A stretch of DNA of 64,000 nucleotides from Hydnum rufescens UP504 (Eukaryota > Basidiomycota > Agaricomycetes > Cantharellales > Hydnaceae), in the NCBI GenBank assembly GCA_014904985.1, contig MU128928.1, positions 334,832-398,831 of the forward strand, written 5' to 3'. This document shows positions 12,180 through 22,151 of the stretch, in pieces. How positions within the stretch are numbered: position 1 is the first letter of the stretch; each line of letters starts with the position of its first letter. The position numbers and the translations under genes are program-made. The notes below the pieces were generated by a model. It was not told the origin of the DNA and did not search any database. It saw only the letters and a list, made by a program, of their open reading frames with translations.

Positions 12180-12790
12180 ATCTGACTCAGGGCCCCAGGT
12201 TAGTTTCGGGCATAAGGACGATACAGTCCGTGCGGCTCTATTGGATAGTACATCCCAGGGCGGTTCCCAAGCAAGGCACGGTTCATGCACACAGCATTGA
12301 ACTCTGCCAGATCAAGCCCTCTTAGGGAGCGATCTGGCTGGTCGCCCGAGATCCTATTTGCTCACTAAGTCCACATCGCACGAAACTGCACTCTTTGAGC
12401 TACAGCTCCACTAGCAGCTGTACTCGCATCTTCACTCATCGAGCTGTTGGATGGTACACTGCGAGATGGTTCCCTAAACAGGAAGTGGTTCATGCGTACG
12501 ACATTGAACCCCACCCGAGAGTCCCCTTTGGGAGTGATCCGGCCCGGGGCCCAAGATCTTGTTCACTAGCTACGGTGTGTCATTCCTGAGTGACGGGAAA
12601 CTGCACTCTTCGAGCTACAGCCCCACTAGCAGCTGTACTCACATCCTCACTCCTAGAGCTGTTGGACGGTACACTGCAGGACGGTTCCCTAAACAGGGAG
12701 TGATTCATGCATGCAGCACTGAGTCCCGCCCGAACGAGTCCCCTTTGGGAGTGATCCGGCCAGTGGCCCGAGATCTCGTTCGCTCGCTAT
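12180..12790. repeat. Three degenerate tandem repeats of about 210 bp (unit B)
   Basis: Second copy of the array at 8575-9180, nearly identical block by block. The following stretch 12791-13624 has no supported gene; one open frame (13184-13489 minus) is discussed under rejected items. Confidence 0.7.
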
Positions 12791-13624
12791 GTTCGCATCA
12801 CCCCTGGGTAATGGGAAACATATAATCCCCTCCCGCAAGTGCGATCATCGAGTTTATATGTAGAACTACCCCCATGGGGCGATGTTGCACTGATGGCACC
12901 AACATCACGTTCTCATAATGATATATTGGAGGAAAAAAGGTAACACGGCTTAACTCACAATTCGGAGAGGTCCTCTACTGTATGGGATAATAAGAACATG
13001 CCCCTGTACCACAGCAGCAAGGGTTGCCAGAATCCGGAAGACATGACTGTAGAATCAGTAGTTCTAATCCGCACATCATGACATGGCAACACCACACAGT
13101 GCCCTAAGCTCAAGCTGGCCAGAGGCAGTCTCCATCAGAATTCTTGTGTTGCCTAGTCATTCCATAAGGTTGAAAGAAGCTGCCTAGAGTCCCCCTCCCA
13201 GCAGCGCGAATGTCCCGGCCGACCAGACGCGCGCCATGACGGCCGGAAGCAATCCGGTTCTTGCCGACTCGGCTACTCCTACATTCGCTAGCCCCTCCTC
13301 TGCGTCGTCGTGCCTTTGGACTAAGAGGATTGTAACAACTCGATACATGGCGGCAGTTGATTTAGCCATATCAGTATTGTCACTGCGTGGCACCTGCCTA
13401 TGGCGAGGAGCTTCAGTCCGGTGTATATACATGAGGCGATGATATGGGGAGTCCGCCGTGGACTGCCTGGCCGACAAGTCCCATAACACTTCTGCCCATC
13501 TGGCCAGTGAATTCCTTGAATTATCTCCCTCATTTCAGGCTATCAATAAAATACTTGCTGCAAAGTCGTTATTCCTCAGATGCAGTAAATTGGAATGGCT
13601 TTTGCCACTGGTGTATGTGAATCT

Positions 13625-14558
13625 CTAATTTGGTCCGCTGGAGGGCCCCAGCACACATTCATTGATGAAATATTCATGAAATCGGTCATCTTTGGTCATT
13701 CCGGATGGAACGTTGTCAAGAGATGACGACCTTGCCGCAACGCCACAATCGTCCGAGAGTCTGAAGAATTGAGCTTCGAGCTGTGGATCCTGACGTTCAA
13801 AAGTTTCCTGGGATGTGATAGCTGGGAGAAGAGATGATGGCAGGCGCGCGAGGACTTTAATTGGGGGACGGGTACCCTCATTCAGAGCTGTAAGCGCCAA
13901 AATAACCTTCAAATTTTGAAAGCAAGAGATCAGAGTTCGAACCGGGCCCGTTAAAGAAGTACGTACCGGAGCCCGAATGAATACGCCAACGAACGGTTGA
14001 TTGGGGTCCCACAACCCCGCAACGGTGAGTTCAGCCTCAAAAGACTCCAACTGTCCATCCTGATGGTCGGCGATTTGTGAGAGACTATATGCAATGCACT
14101 CACCTGTGATCCCCATCCATTCCGTTCGACGCGAACATCGATTCCGCCGATTACCTCCTGCCCATTTTTTTTGGCTCCAACAATGCCACCACTGGCAAGC
14201 AATATTGCACCGGCACAGATTCCCCAGACTGGTTTTGAACACGCAAATTCGCGCAATGGTGCGAGTAATCCTGTCAATCGAGCGAGAAGGGCCATGGTCG
14301 TGGACTCGCCACCGGGTATGATCAATGCGTCGCATTCAGCAAGTTCATCTTGTGTACGAACGAGGAGCGTCCGAACGGCGGTTGGCAAACGAGTCTGGCC
14401 GTCTGCGGAGCGAGGATTTACCCTCGCGATACGTGGAGAGAATGGCCTGGATGCTCAACAAAAGCACCTTGAAGAGCTAATATCCCCCCGTATTAAGGAC
14501 TGAAGCACGTAGCACTCGTGCCGCTCTTCTCACCTAGGATGCCAATCGTAACCACCAT
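13625..14558 (-). CDS. PdxT/SNO glutaminase subunit of pyridoxal 5'-phosphate synthase, copy B
   Basis: This is the better of the two copies. The ATG at 14558 opens MVVTIGIL. An intron at 14477-14533 joins this to ALQGAFVEHQ, a clean PdxT N-terminus. PGGEST, GICAGAILLAS (nucleophile Cys), GWGSQ, FEAELTVAGLWDPNQ and FIRAP follow across a second intron. A third intron leads to ALNEGTRPPIKVLARLP and a C-terminus with FHPEL and FHEYFINE. Length is about that of PdxT plus the C-terminal extension common in fungi. One extra base near 14440 (after AILS) breaks the frame, and the frame also shifts near 13700-13730 before the HPEL region. Each break lies where copy A differs, so the ancestral gene was intact and at least one set of breaks may be sequencing error. 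The active copy would supply ammonia for vitamin B6 synthesis. Confidence 0.87.
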
Positions 14559-14945
14559 TTTTGGCGACGATATTCGGCAAATGCCGCCTTTCCCCTTTCA
14601 ACCTCCTGCCTCCTTTACAATCGCTGTAGTCTCTGGGTTGAAAATTGCGGAAAATCAATCTGATAATGTGAGCTGACCCGATCTCAGAGTCAACCCAAAC
14701 TCCTTGATGCTTAAGAACTTGATCCTTATAAGATCCAGGCCAAAGCTCAGACGCTTAACATCTCCAAATATCGGCCAGAGGGGATCCACCAACATACATA
14801 TTGTCAGTTCTCAAAATATCATAAAATGGAACTACCACTGATACAGCGTGCTGATGAAGTGGCCTGAATGTAGGCTGGACTAGAAAGAACACTACAATCG
14901 CGCACCTCAGTCACAAATTAATTGAGTGTAATGAAAGGCAATGGA

Positions 14946-15557
14946 TCGCAATACCTATGAACTTAAGCTTGGGCCTGGCACGAACTGGGAGCTTGGATCA
15001 TCAACTCAGTCCGACCTAGCGCTCCTCACAGATCGGATCTCTGCGGATCCGATCCGCAGATCCTCGGAGAGCTCGATCCGGATCCCCCGTTGGGCAGACC
15101 TCCCGAGAGAAGGACCCCCGCGAGCTCTATTACAACTTTGAAGCGTGGTTCACGGATTTCCGGACGAAATTTGGGCGAACGTAGATCCAGTTCACGGATT
15201 TTGGCAAATGCGGTGAACGTAGGTGCTTCCGCTCACGGATTTCAGTCCCCCCGGGGTGCAACGTAGATCCACTTTCCAGTACTGAGGACCTGGATGGCTG
15301 AGTGTGGACGGCTGGTCACGAGTCTACTAGATACCTAAAGATTTTTTAGCCTCCGGGAGCTTTTTTGCAGACCAACCAAGGAGCTCACATAGATCCGGAA
15401 TCACGCATTTTTGGAGGTCAGCGGACCTAGATCCAGAATTCACGGGTTTCTGGCCCCCCGGGAGTCAGCCCATTCACGGATTTCAGAAGGCAAATGTCGT
15501 CTGGCGGATCAATGTTCGCGGGCCGAGGTAGTCACGGGTTCCAGACTCGCTTTCACC
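14946..15557. repeat. Non-coding region with degenerate short repeats
   Basis: No gene is recognised. Bases 15041-15060 include an inverted repeat with 9 bp arms, CTGCGGATC and GATCCGCAG, around one base. From about 15145 to 15490 the phrase 'tcacggatttc' or 'tcacgg.ttt' alternates with 'acgtagatcca' or 'tagatcca' at irregular intervals of roughly 45-90 bp. Origin unknown. Confidence 0.55.
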
Positions 15558-15676
15558 TAGTGTTGCCCCCAACTGAATGGTTTTCGAGTCCATCCGGCTC
15601 GAGCCGACTCCAAGCACAAGTCAAGCCGTCCAGGAGCGGAGCACGAGCGGAGTCGAGCGGAGTCGCGGCAACACTA
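15558..15676. mobile_element. hAT-like MITE with perfect 8 bp target duplication
   Basis: A 119 bp element starts TAGTGTTGCC (15558-15567) and ends GGCAACACTA (15667-15676), 10 bp perfect inverted ends. It is flanked by CTTTCACC at 15550-15557 and again at 15677-15684. An 8 bp target duplication with TAGTGTTG-type ends is the hallmark of the hAT superfamily. There is no room for a transposase, so it would move only with enzyme supplied elsewhere. Confidence 0.82.
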
Positions 15677-15684
15677 CTTTCACC

Positions 15685-16336
15685 TACTCTTCCCCGCATG
15701 GGAAATTAAAACCATGCGATGTGCGCCCGAAGCGGAATAACGTGAAGGATGGGTCCGACAAAATCTGCAGATCATCCGGCGCAGATCATGGCCCGATAGT
15801 GTTGCCGCGGCGCGACGTGGCGCGACTTGACTTGACTTTTGGGCGACTTCCGGCGACTTCGGACTCCTTGTGACTTCCAAGTCGCAAGTGCGCACTCAAA
15901 TTGAGTCGTCGGTGTACATGTGTGGAAAGTCTGATTACCAATCAATGGCAATGGCACCTTTGGGGCTTGCCACAATGATCGATTGCCCATTCCCACAGTA
16001 CTGTCCGAATCATCTTGAGAATAAAAAGTAAGTTGCCTCCATGCTGATAAGATCTCTGCATTGGTTGTCCAATGGATTTGGATGCTTCTTGTTTGGCAAT
16101 CAATCCGCATTTCTACGGACTAGAAGTCACAGAAACAACTCGGCGTGACTCGACTTCGGAGCGACGTCCGTGCGACTTGACAGCTCAAGCCGCAAGTCGT
16201 GGCAAGAGACTCCGAGACTCCGACTCGAGAGCAATGGCCAGATTGCATCCGGGTGTTGCCCGAAGTCAATTACTGCGGCACCGCAGAGCTCCCCAAACCT
16301 CCTGCGTGCTATCTCTCAAATATATACCGCATCTGA
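15685..16336. other. Intergenic region with a partial hAT-like end
   Basis: TAGTGTTGCC recurs at 15797-15806, followed by 'gcgacttgacttgac'-type repeats like those inside the MITEs, but no matching right end was found. It may be a truncated element. The right part should hold the promoter of the gene at 16337. Confidence 0.45.
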
Positions 16337-17104
16337 ATGCAAGGGGGTCTTTTTTACGCGTATGCGAAACAGGTAGGTGATCCCCATCAATCCTTGAGGA
16401 CTACTCCACAATTCTTCCCCCCTTTCCAGCTCACCGAAAACTGGGATGGGCGATACCTGATTATATTTGCCGACCGTGCCACCGCAGATGAATGGTGGAG
16501 GGCAGTCTATGATTCAGTCGCTTCTGGTTATCAGAGGTTCCGCGAAGTCAAGCGTGTCTCCCCTCAATTCTACACCCATGATCCTGCCAGCGGCGGGAAT
16601 ATCATGCAGACCATCAATGACCAGAGATGTGCCCGTCGATTCGTGCATCGTGTGATTTTTAGTTCGCTTTATGACATGGTCGGTCGCGTATACGGTGTCA
16701 TTCCTCCTCTCAACTACACTGACCACATCAGTGGACGAGCGTAAGCTTCTAAAAATTTTCGGTTCAGTGTTGTACATTGACATCGCCATTCCAGGTACTT
16801 CATTCGTTCCACTCTCCGACCCAACCAGTATTGGCATTATGATGGCAAGAATATCGTCATTTCGTCCACTCACCAGACCAAATTCACAGTCAGCGCTCAA
16901 TCTGCTCGTTATCCTCGGGCAGACATCGACGGTCTGGTGATGATCCACAATGACGATGTCGTTATCAGTGTCAGGGACACGACAATAACCGTGACGGGCA
17001 CTTCGATCCCGTTCGCACATTTTGATGGCGGATTTTCGACAGGCGAAGGAGGTGAACTGATCCACACTGGGGATGGATACGGAGATTCGTGGGAACTCGT
17101 ATGA
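16337..17104 (+). CDS. Conserved basidiomycete protein of unknown function, copy 1
   Basis: I do not recognise a named domain. The frame joins three exons across introns 16373-16429 (57 bp) and 16741-16794 (54 bp), both GT-AG, and ends with a TGA at 17102-17104. The product is about 215 residues. Its N-terminal part contains GRYLIIFADRATADEWWRAV; the middle has VKRVSPQFYTHDP and GRVYGVIPPLNYTDHISG. The C-terminal part is a chain of beta-strand-like segments (NQYWHYDGKNIVISS, FTVSAQSARYPRADIDGLVM) and ends GDSWELV. The strand-rich end suggests a beta-sandwich or beta-trefoil-like fold, but this is inference. Copy 2 at 22152 starts ATGGCTTCC; here that start is replaced and an ATG 2 codons before GGLFYAYAKQ is used. 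No signal peptide is visible. Confidence 0.65.
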
Positions 17105-17275
17105 GTGCCTCTCGATACTATTACTAAGATCTGGGCTGGCATTCCTACATGACTGCCTGGTCGCCATAACTCCATGTGCAGAATGTGGCGCCCGTGGCCT
17201 CGTGTCATCTTTCTCTCTTCACCATATACAACAGTTTTCTAGAAATGTTGCAGGAAGTTTGTGCTGAAAATGTAC

Positions 17276-17339
17276 GGAGAAGCCAGACTCCTACCCAGTC
17301 TCTTACGTAACAGCACTAATGTTTGGTCTGCGGAGAAGC
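17276..17339. repeat. 48 bp insertion flanked by 8 bp direct repeats
   Basis: GGAGAAGC at 17276-17283 is repeated at 17332-17339. The 48 bp between them are absent from the matching position downstream of copy 2 (about 23099-23107). The insert begins CAGACT and ends near GGTCTG, suggesting short inverted ends. It resembles a very small hAT-type insertion or remnant. Confidence 0.45.
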
Positions 17340-17364
17340 ACCCCTGTGGGGCAACCCCAGGCCC

Positions 17365-17800
17365 TCAGAGGTCCTCGGCGCAGCATTTCCTCCAGGGGCG
17401 CCCTTATTTGCGGTAGGTGCCGAATCCAACAGGGAGAAGTTGGAAGAGCGGTTGACGATGCATCAGGTGTACTAATGGTGCGTGCTCTCAAATGTGTTGA
17501 ACGACGGGCTACGGCGGAGAGTGTTAGAGCCCGATGTAAATACATGTAAACTCTCCTCCTAGTAAGGCGCTCAGTGATAGCATCGACAGACGGGGAATTC
17601 TTGTAATCCCAATATATATCGTACTTGGGAGTGTCTGGGGGCCTCATCTGGGGACCCTCTCTCATCACCTTTAGTGTGGTCCGAAGACAGCGCTGAGAGA
17701 GGGTAAACATTGGATGTGCCGCTTTTCGGCGAAGCGTTGGGAAGGACAAGGGAGACAGTGGTGCAAAAAGGCATTAATCAATAGTGGCCTTGAGAGCGTC
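17365..17800 (-). pseudogene. eIF4E-like gene fragment in left arm
   Basis: Minus-strand translation shows pieces of the eIF4E N-terminal region seen in the gene at 42741-44338. These are NASPKSGTSNVYPLS-like, SSDHTKGDE, YKNSPS.DAITERL and ISTPD.SSTALP, in the same order but in shifting frames and with an inserted stretch after DAITERL. No cap-binding core is present, so no function is expected. Confidence 0.75.
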
Positions 17801-18067
17801 GTCGTTGTAACTGCAAGGCTAAGAGTATGCGAGGGGCCTGGTGGTAATGATTCGAAATTGTTCTATCTCATATTGCCCAACTTCACCATACCCCCCGTCG
17901 TCCATCACAATATCAGTGGCTAGTCCCTCACATCATCAAATCCGGATTTCTTCGTGGATCGCATTCCAAAGGGATATCAAACATCACAACACCGATATTT
18001 GTACATTGATACCAGACTGAGATTTCGAGCAGGCATTTCGCCGCTACCCACTACATATAGTGTGCCC
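17801..18067. other. Non-coding link between eIF4E-like fragment and beta-trefoil gene
   Basis: The left part (to about 17875) resembles 33380-33470 near another eIF4E-like fragment. The rest should be the 3' region of the beta-trefoil gene. Confidence 0.5.
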
Positions 18068-18701
18068 TTACGGCCCCACAGGCAGCAGAATCCACCTCTG
18101 CAACTGATTTCCGGGATTGGGTAGGTTAAGACCCACCTGCGTAAGTAGACACTTAGCGGAGGAAACACAAAAAAGTCCGTGAAGCTCACTGGCGTGCCGG
18201 GGGCCGGCTGTACAAGATTCCAGACATTTCCCGGAGGGTTAAACTCTTGAATACTTAAATGTTAAGCAAATGGAACGTTCATTTTGTTTTGTTCTGGAGC
18301 CGATAAATGCAAAGGAGAACATACGTAACGCCAGCGAGGGGTCCAAGCGCATTGAGTGTCCAGGGGACGGGGACAGCCACAACAGCCGCAGCAACGAGGG
18401 CCCCAAGCGCAATTGCTTGAGCAGCTGGGTCAAGGACGGGAACTACAGTTGCTGCCGGAGGAGGCGCAGCTGGGTTGAACCGCCACTACAATGAAACGGT
18501 ACATGTGTACGAGTAACACCACATACTAGTAGAACACTACTTACGTGCTGGGCAGGATTACCCGCATCGAAGGGAGCCACGGTCAAAGGCGCACCGATGG
18601 GGGGGTTAGGATTGAATTGAACCGCAAGGCCGATACCGGTGGCAGGATCAGGTACACTGTTGATAATAGCAAAGGCTCCGGGGGGAGGGGGGATGGCCAT
18701 T
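18068..18701 (-). CDS. Small beta-trefoil-like protein (ricin-B lectin/mycocypin type), left arm copy
   Basis: The start is ATG at 18701 (MAIPPPPG). Introns follow AQH and GVT; a further short one is probably needed near FPPLS. The product of about 160 residues has the look of a beta-trefoil: FAIINSV at the start, then Trp-centred strand ends at QHWRFNP, VPWTLN, NVWNLV and, last, GNQLQRWILLPVGP. Small cytosolic mushroom proteins with this fold are sugar-binding lectins or protease inhibitors (mycocypins); which applies here cannot be told. There is no signal peptide. A TATA box lies 43-50 bp upstream of the ATG, as in both paralogues. The frame is better preserved than in the right-arm copy, across the PVPWTLN region in particular. 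The fold call is inference from motif pattern, not from a domain search. Confidence 0.55.
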
Positions 18702-18743
18702 GGAGGTGCAAGAGTGAGGAGGCGAACATAGAGCACAAGAGGG

Positions 18744-18750
18744 TTTTATA
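18744..18750 (-). promoter_or_regulatory. TATA box of left-arm beta-trefoil gene
   Basis: TATAAAA on the minus strand, followed by CCCTCTTGTGCTCTATGTTCGCC, about 44 bp before the ATG. The same block occurs before the right-arm copy (24206) and the spacer paralogue (20836). Confidence 0.65.
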
Positions 18751-19626
18751 GTGACATGGAGGCAGTGCTGACCCAGCAATTGTCCCCGGCTCATTTTGGG
18801 CCTTGCTGGATTCCAAGGCAGAGGCACTAGGTCGCTGTGAAAGTGCATCTTGTAGTTTTTTCATTATATTGAGGAAGTCACAGATCCACATTTCAATATT
18901 GTATGTTCGGTTCAAACCTACCCACCCTGCTATCCTCAGTGGCTTCTCTCTCTTGACGAGAACTCTTTGAGAGCAGACCAAGCCGAATCTGGATGGGATG
19001 AACGGAGGCACACTGATTCGATGATCCCAGTTCCCTGGGGCTATTACTCTGGCGCCTTTCCAGGTACTGGGGGATGTTCGTGCCAAATACACAATCCGAA
19101 GTTCGTTGCCAATGAGAATAAGGAGATATGGGATTGAAGTCGCCTGCACCAGCGGTTTCATCACGTGACTGGACACATGTTCGGGATCTCAATTAGACCC
19201 TGACAGTGATCAAGGTGAAGCATTTCTCTGGGAACAAGTGGACTTGGGAGCCTCGAAAAAAACCTCCAAGCCAGTATAGGCAACCCATCCATAAGCGGAA
19301 GAACCTAAGTTTCCCATGTGTTTTGGCCTAAAACTCGAGAACCACATCTCAAAGAGCTAATAGAGCTTGCAGGGGTCCTCTATGTATAGAGGTTGGCTAG
19401 AATCTTCCTACAATATGTATCCAGTCCAAACTTCCAAATTTACCACTTCTACTCTTGGTGTCTTCTGTTTCCCTGCCCCCCTAGTGATAAAACTTCTGGA
19501 TAGTAAGTTGTGGTTGGGATGCGTGGAGGGGGCTATTGACCTGATGATCTAGGTGCTCTAGGGCCTTGTTAGATATCAGCGCATGCCCCTGCCTCGCGGG
19601 TACAGTCACAGGGGATCGGTGCCACC
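18751..19626. other. Upstream part of the left inverted-repeat arm
   Basis: No gene is supported. The open frames here are not conserved with the same phase in the other arm. The distal end stops inside DNA derived from the gene family of 16337-17104. Confidence 0.5.
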
Positions 19627-19880
19627 ACTCACCAGACCAAATTCACGGTCAGCGCTCAATCTGCTCGTTATCCTCGGGCAGACATCGATGGTCTGGTGAT
19701 GATCCACAATGACCATGTCGTTATCAGTGTCAGGGACACGACAATAACCGTGACAGGCACTTCAATCCCGTTCGCACATTTTGATGGCGGATTTTCGACA
19801 GGCGAAGGAGGTGAACTGATCCACACTGGGGATGGACACGGAGATTCGTGGGAACTCGTATGAGTGCCTCTCGATACTAT
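19622..19880 (+). pseudogene. Truncated third copy of the unknown-function gene
   Basis: Only the last exon's 3' part is present, from the THQTKFTVSAQ region to the GDSWELV stop (TGA 19861-19863) and about 17 bp beyond. It starts abruptly where the inverted-repeat arm ends. It has no promoter, start codon or 5' exons. Confidence 0.8.
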
Positions 19881-20835
19881 TCATCTGGTCCTAGTATGAG
19901 GCCCGGCTCATAGTCCTAGTTGAAATATCAGTATTGTACTTGTGAGTAGTTATGAAAAACTTGTTGGGATTGGAGATGGGCGAGCTCTAACGCTCATCGC
20001 TTAGTCAGGATATCCTCTAGATAAGTTTCTCGGGATGTACCGAAGCCCCCTCAAGAGTTTGCTTGAGCTCTGATCAAACACTCTATCTTTCCTCTCGTTG
20101 TGTGAATCTAAGTGGCTCCGCACCATTTCTTCAACAAAACTACATGTCTTCAGTGTTGGGAAGCCCAGCTAAAAGGCTCCAGTGATGTCTCCAAGAGAAG
20201 TCTGTCTCCCTCTTGCATGGTGGTCTATGGCTAGGGCCTTTATATTGCAATCCGCGGATTCCATCGACGGATTTGAGTCTGCGGACATCAGATAGGATAG
20301 GCCGGACAAGCGGAGAGGTAGAGGCCGCGGTCGAGCGGCACGTGACGTTCGCCGTAGCCGCCGCCCATTTCAACATCAGATCCCCTTGGAAGGCCTCAAG
20401 CCGAACAGATGCCATCCGATCCGCATCAGGTCTGATCTGTGAGGAGCACTAGTCCGGCCTACGCTCATTCTGTTAAAATGGGCGGTTATCGACTACGGCG
20501 TACGTTGTCACGTGCCGCTTGCCCGTCTCCGCACGTCCGGCCCACTCTAGGGCCGCCCTCCTTTTACTATATATAACATAGGTATTTCATGTACATACCT
20601 CACTGGTTTGTACCTCCGCGACACACACGAGGTTCTTTATCCCAAAACATTCTTCTATCGAAGATCTCTTGTATTGAGGGAGAGAAGCTACTGAAGATAC
20701 CAAGGGGGTAAGTTTGGACCGAACATACACTATTGAAATGTGGATGCAGTTTCACGGCGATCTAGTACCTTGGGATCCAATATGGCCTACAATGACCTGA
20801 GGATGATTGCTGGGTCGGCACTGCCTCCATCTTAC
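19881..20835. other. Spacer of the inverted repeat, left part
   Basis: No gene is recognised. About 20500-20700 includes a T/A-rich stretch with 'tatatataac' at about 20570, which could be a promoter. Bases 20720-20835 resemble the upstream region of the beta-trefoil genes in both arms ('attgaaatgtggat', 'actgcctccat'). Confidence 0.45.
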
Positions 20836-20842
20836 TATAAAT
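20836..20842 (+). promoter_or_regulatory. TATA box of spacer beta-trefoil paralogue
   Basis: TATAAAT followed by CCTCTTGTGCTCTATG, 44 bp before the ATG at 20886 (measured from 20842). The block is shared with both arm copies, so the promoters have a common origin. Confidence 0.65.
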
Positions 20843-20885
20843 ACCTCTTGTGCTCTATGTCTGGCTCCCTAGTCTTGCGCCTGTA

Positions 20886-21430
20886 ATGCCCGCCACTAAA
20901 GCCCAAAAGCCCGACCGCAAGCCACGCCCCGTACCTCTGCCCGGATACTATGCAATTATCAACACCTTTTCCCTGCCGGTGACGACCTTACGGTTCAATT
21001 CAATGGTAATAATGCGCCTTTGACGGTGGTTCCCTTCAATGGGGATAATTTCGCCCAGCATGTAAGCAGTGTTCTATGTGGTGCTACTGTCTGGTGTATC
21101 CTACACACGTACTATTTCATTGTAGTGGCGGATAATCGCTGCCCTGCCTGTTCCGCCTCAGCTGCCGGCCACCATAGTTCCTCAGCTTGCTCTAGACCTT
21201 CAAGCGATTCCGGCTGCCCCCGCCGGTGCTGCGGCTGCCCCCCAGCCCTGGACATTCAACAATGTGGTTGCACCCCCCACTGGCATTATGTATGTTCTCC
21301 TTTGTATTTATCGGCTCTGGAGCAAAATAAATTGAGTGTCCCATTTGCTGAGGAATTGATGGGCTGGCTTTACAGTATATCATACAGTTCAGCCCTGAAC
21401 GGTCTCGGAGCTGGAGAGTGATGGGATTAA
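20886..21430 (+). pseudogene. Beta-trefoil-like paralogue, broken
   Basis: The start is ATG at 20886 (MPATKAQKPDRKPRPVPLPG), then YYAIINT, the equivalent of FAIINS in the arm copies. The frame shifts by one base at about 20965-20975; the other frame then gives DLTVQFNGNNAPLTVVPF, FAQH, an intron with TTGTAG acceptor, WRIIAALPVPPQ and PQPWTFNNV. After the second intron (start 21291) the expected IQEFNPEG exon is replaced by DNA that reads as ENP2 on the other strand, so the C-terminal third of the fold, including the QLQRWILLP end, is lost. A functional lectin-like protein is unlikely. Confidence 0.6.
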
Positions 21431-21472
21431 GGAAGCGGCCGTGGTTCAAATTCAATCGATAACCTCATTACC
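21372..21472 (-). pseudogene. ENP2/NOL10-like gene fragment
   Basis: Minus-strand translation gives LNHGRFLNPITL and SGLNCM, matching LDQGRFLNPIAL and QGVNCI of the ENP2 gene at 39402-42108 (around 39970-40045). At base level long stretches are shared, for example GGCCGCTTCCTTAATCC. About 100 bp of exon with no flanking ENP2 sequence that I can recognise. Confidence 0.8.
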
Positions 21473-22151
21473 AGAGGCTGATATGCAGCCATCGCCTGAG
21501 GGAAAATGATAAACAAGCGACTGCGCTGCCAAATTTCGGTGTCTGTGACTGCCTTGAGTTGGCAACTCGATTGCAATTGGCATCTGAGCTAAAACTAGGC
21601 ATTTAGGTCACCAATAATACTTTATGGCAGATTAGGTCATTGACCAGGAGGGCTTACTCGTTGACGCTCCCATGCGGGTGAGTTGCGGTCCAATTCATCC
21701 CAAATCGGGCAGATGAATTTGATCTGAGGAAAAATTTTTCGAGGGTGTCGTTGCCCAGGGATTTAAATACTCGTCGCACCGCTGCTCCCGCTGCAGCGGG
21801 AAGAGCCTGTGGGGTGTCCTTGCAATGACGGACTTCCCGGAAATTCTTGGCCCTCTGCCATATCCATCGTGACAATGGCCACCTGTCGTCCCAATTCAGC
21901 CTGGGTAGGTTTTTGAAGTAACAGACTAGACTCTTGGAGAATCGGCCTCTCTGTCCGTTTTCTGGGTGGTTTTTGGCATTTCTGGTCCGAAGGTGCTTTC
22001 AAAGTGTCTTCATCATCTAGAAGCCCACCTTGGTCACCCTCCCTCGTCGCGGCCAAACGGTGATTTTCATACGATTCTCGTCCTGTGCCTCAGCACACTG
22101 ATTACCCCCCAGAGTATCGGCTCGACTTCAACCAACTCCGCATCTCTTTCG
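21473..22151. other. Spacer of the inverted repeat, right part
   Basis: No supported gene. A short block near 21670-21720 ('ccaaatcgggcagatg') also occurs near 29108-29125. The last 100 bp or so should be the promoter of copy 2. Confidence 0.45.

Larger units (their letters stand above)
11389..14945. repeat. 3.5 kb tandem duplication, unit B
   Basis: Second copy of the unit described at 7785-11320, in the same orientation and with the same content: MITE, about 210 bp repeats near 12180-12790, unassigned DNA to 13624, and a PdxT gene with its upstream region. Confidence 0.92.
17365..19626. repeat. Large inverted repeat, left arm
   Basis: About 2.26 kb matches 23317-25601 in reverse orientation, from 'tcagaggtcctcgg' to 'gatcggtgccacc'. 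The arm carries, right to left, an upstream region, a beta-trefoil gene (minus strand) and an eIF4E-like fragment. The arms differ by scattered substitutions and small indels, so they are older than the 3.5 kb tandem duplication. Confidence 0.9.

Noticed and set aside
13184..13489. Open frame on the minus strand in unit B (101 residues, GLANVGVAESARTGLLPAV) as a gene.
   Set aside because: In unit A the same stretch changes frame because of small indels, no start context or family is recognised, and no introns link it to other coding stretches.
15797..16262. A larger hAT element from TAGTGTTGCC at 15797 to the 'gtgttgcc' near 16256.
   Set aside because: The right-hand motif is in direct, not inverted, orientation and no 8 bp duplication flanks the pair.
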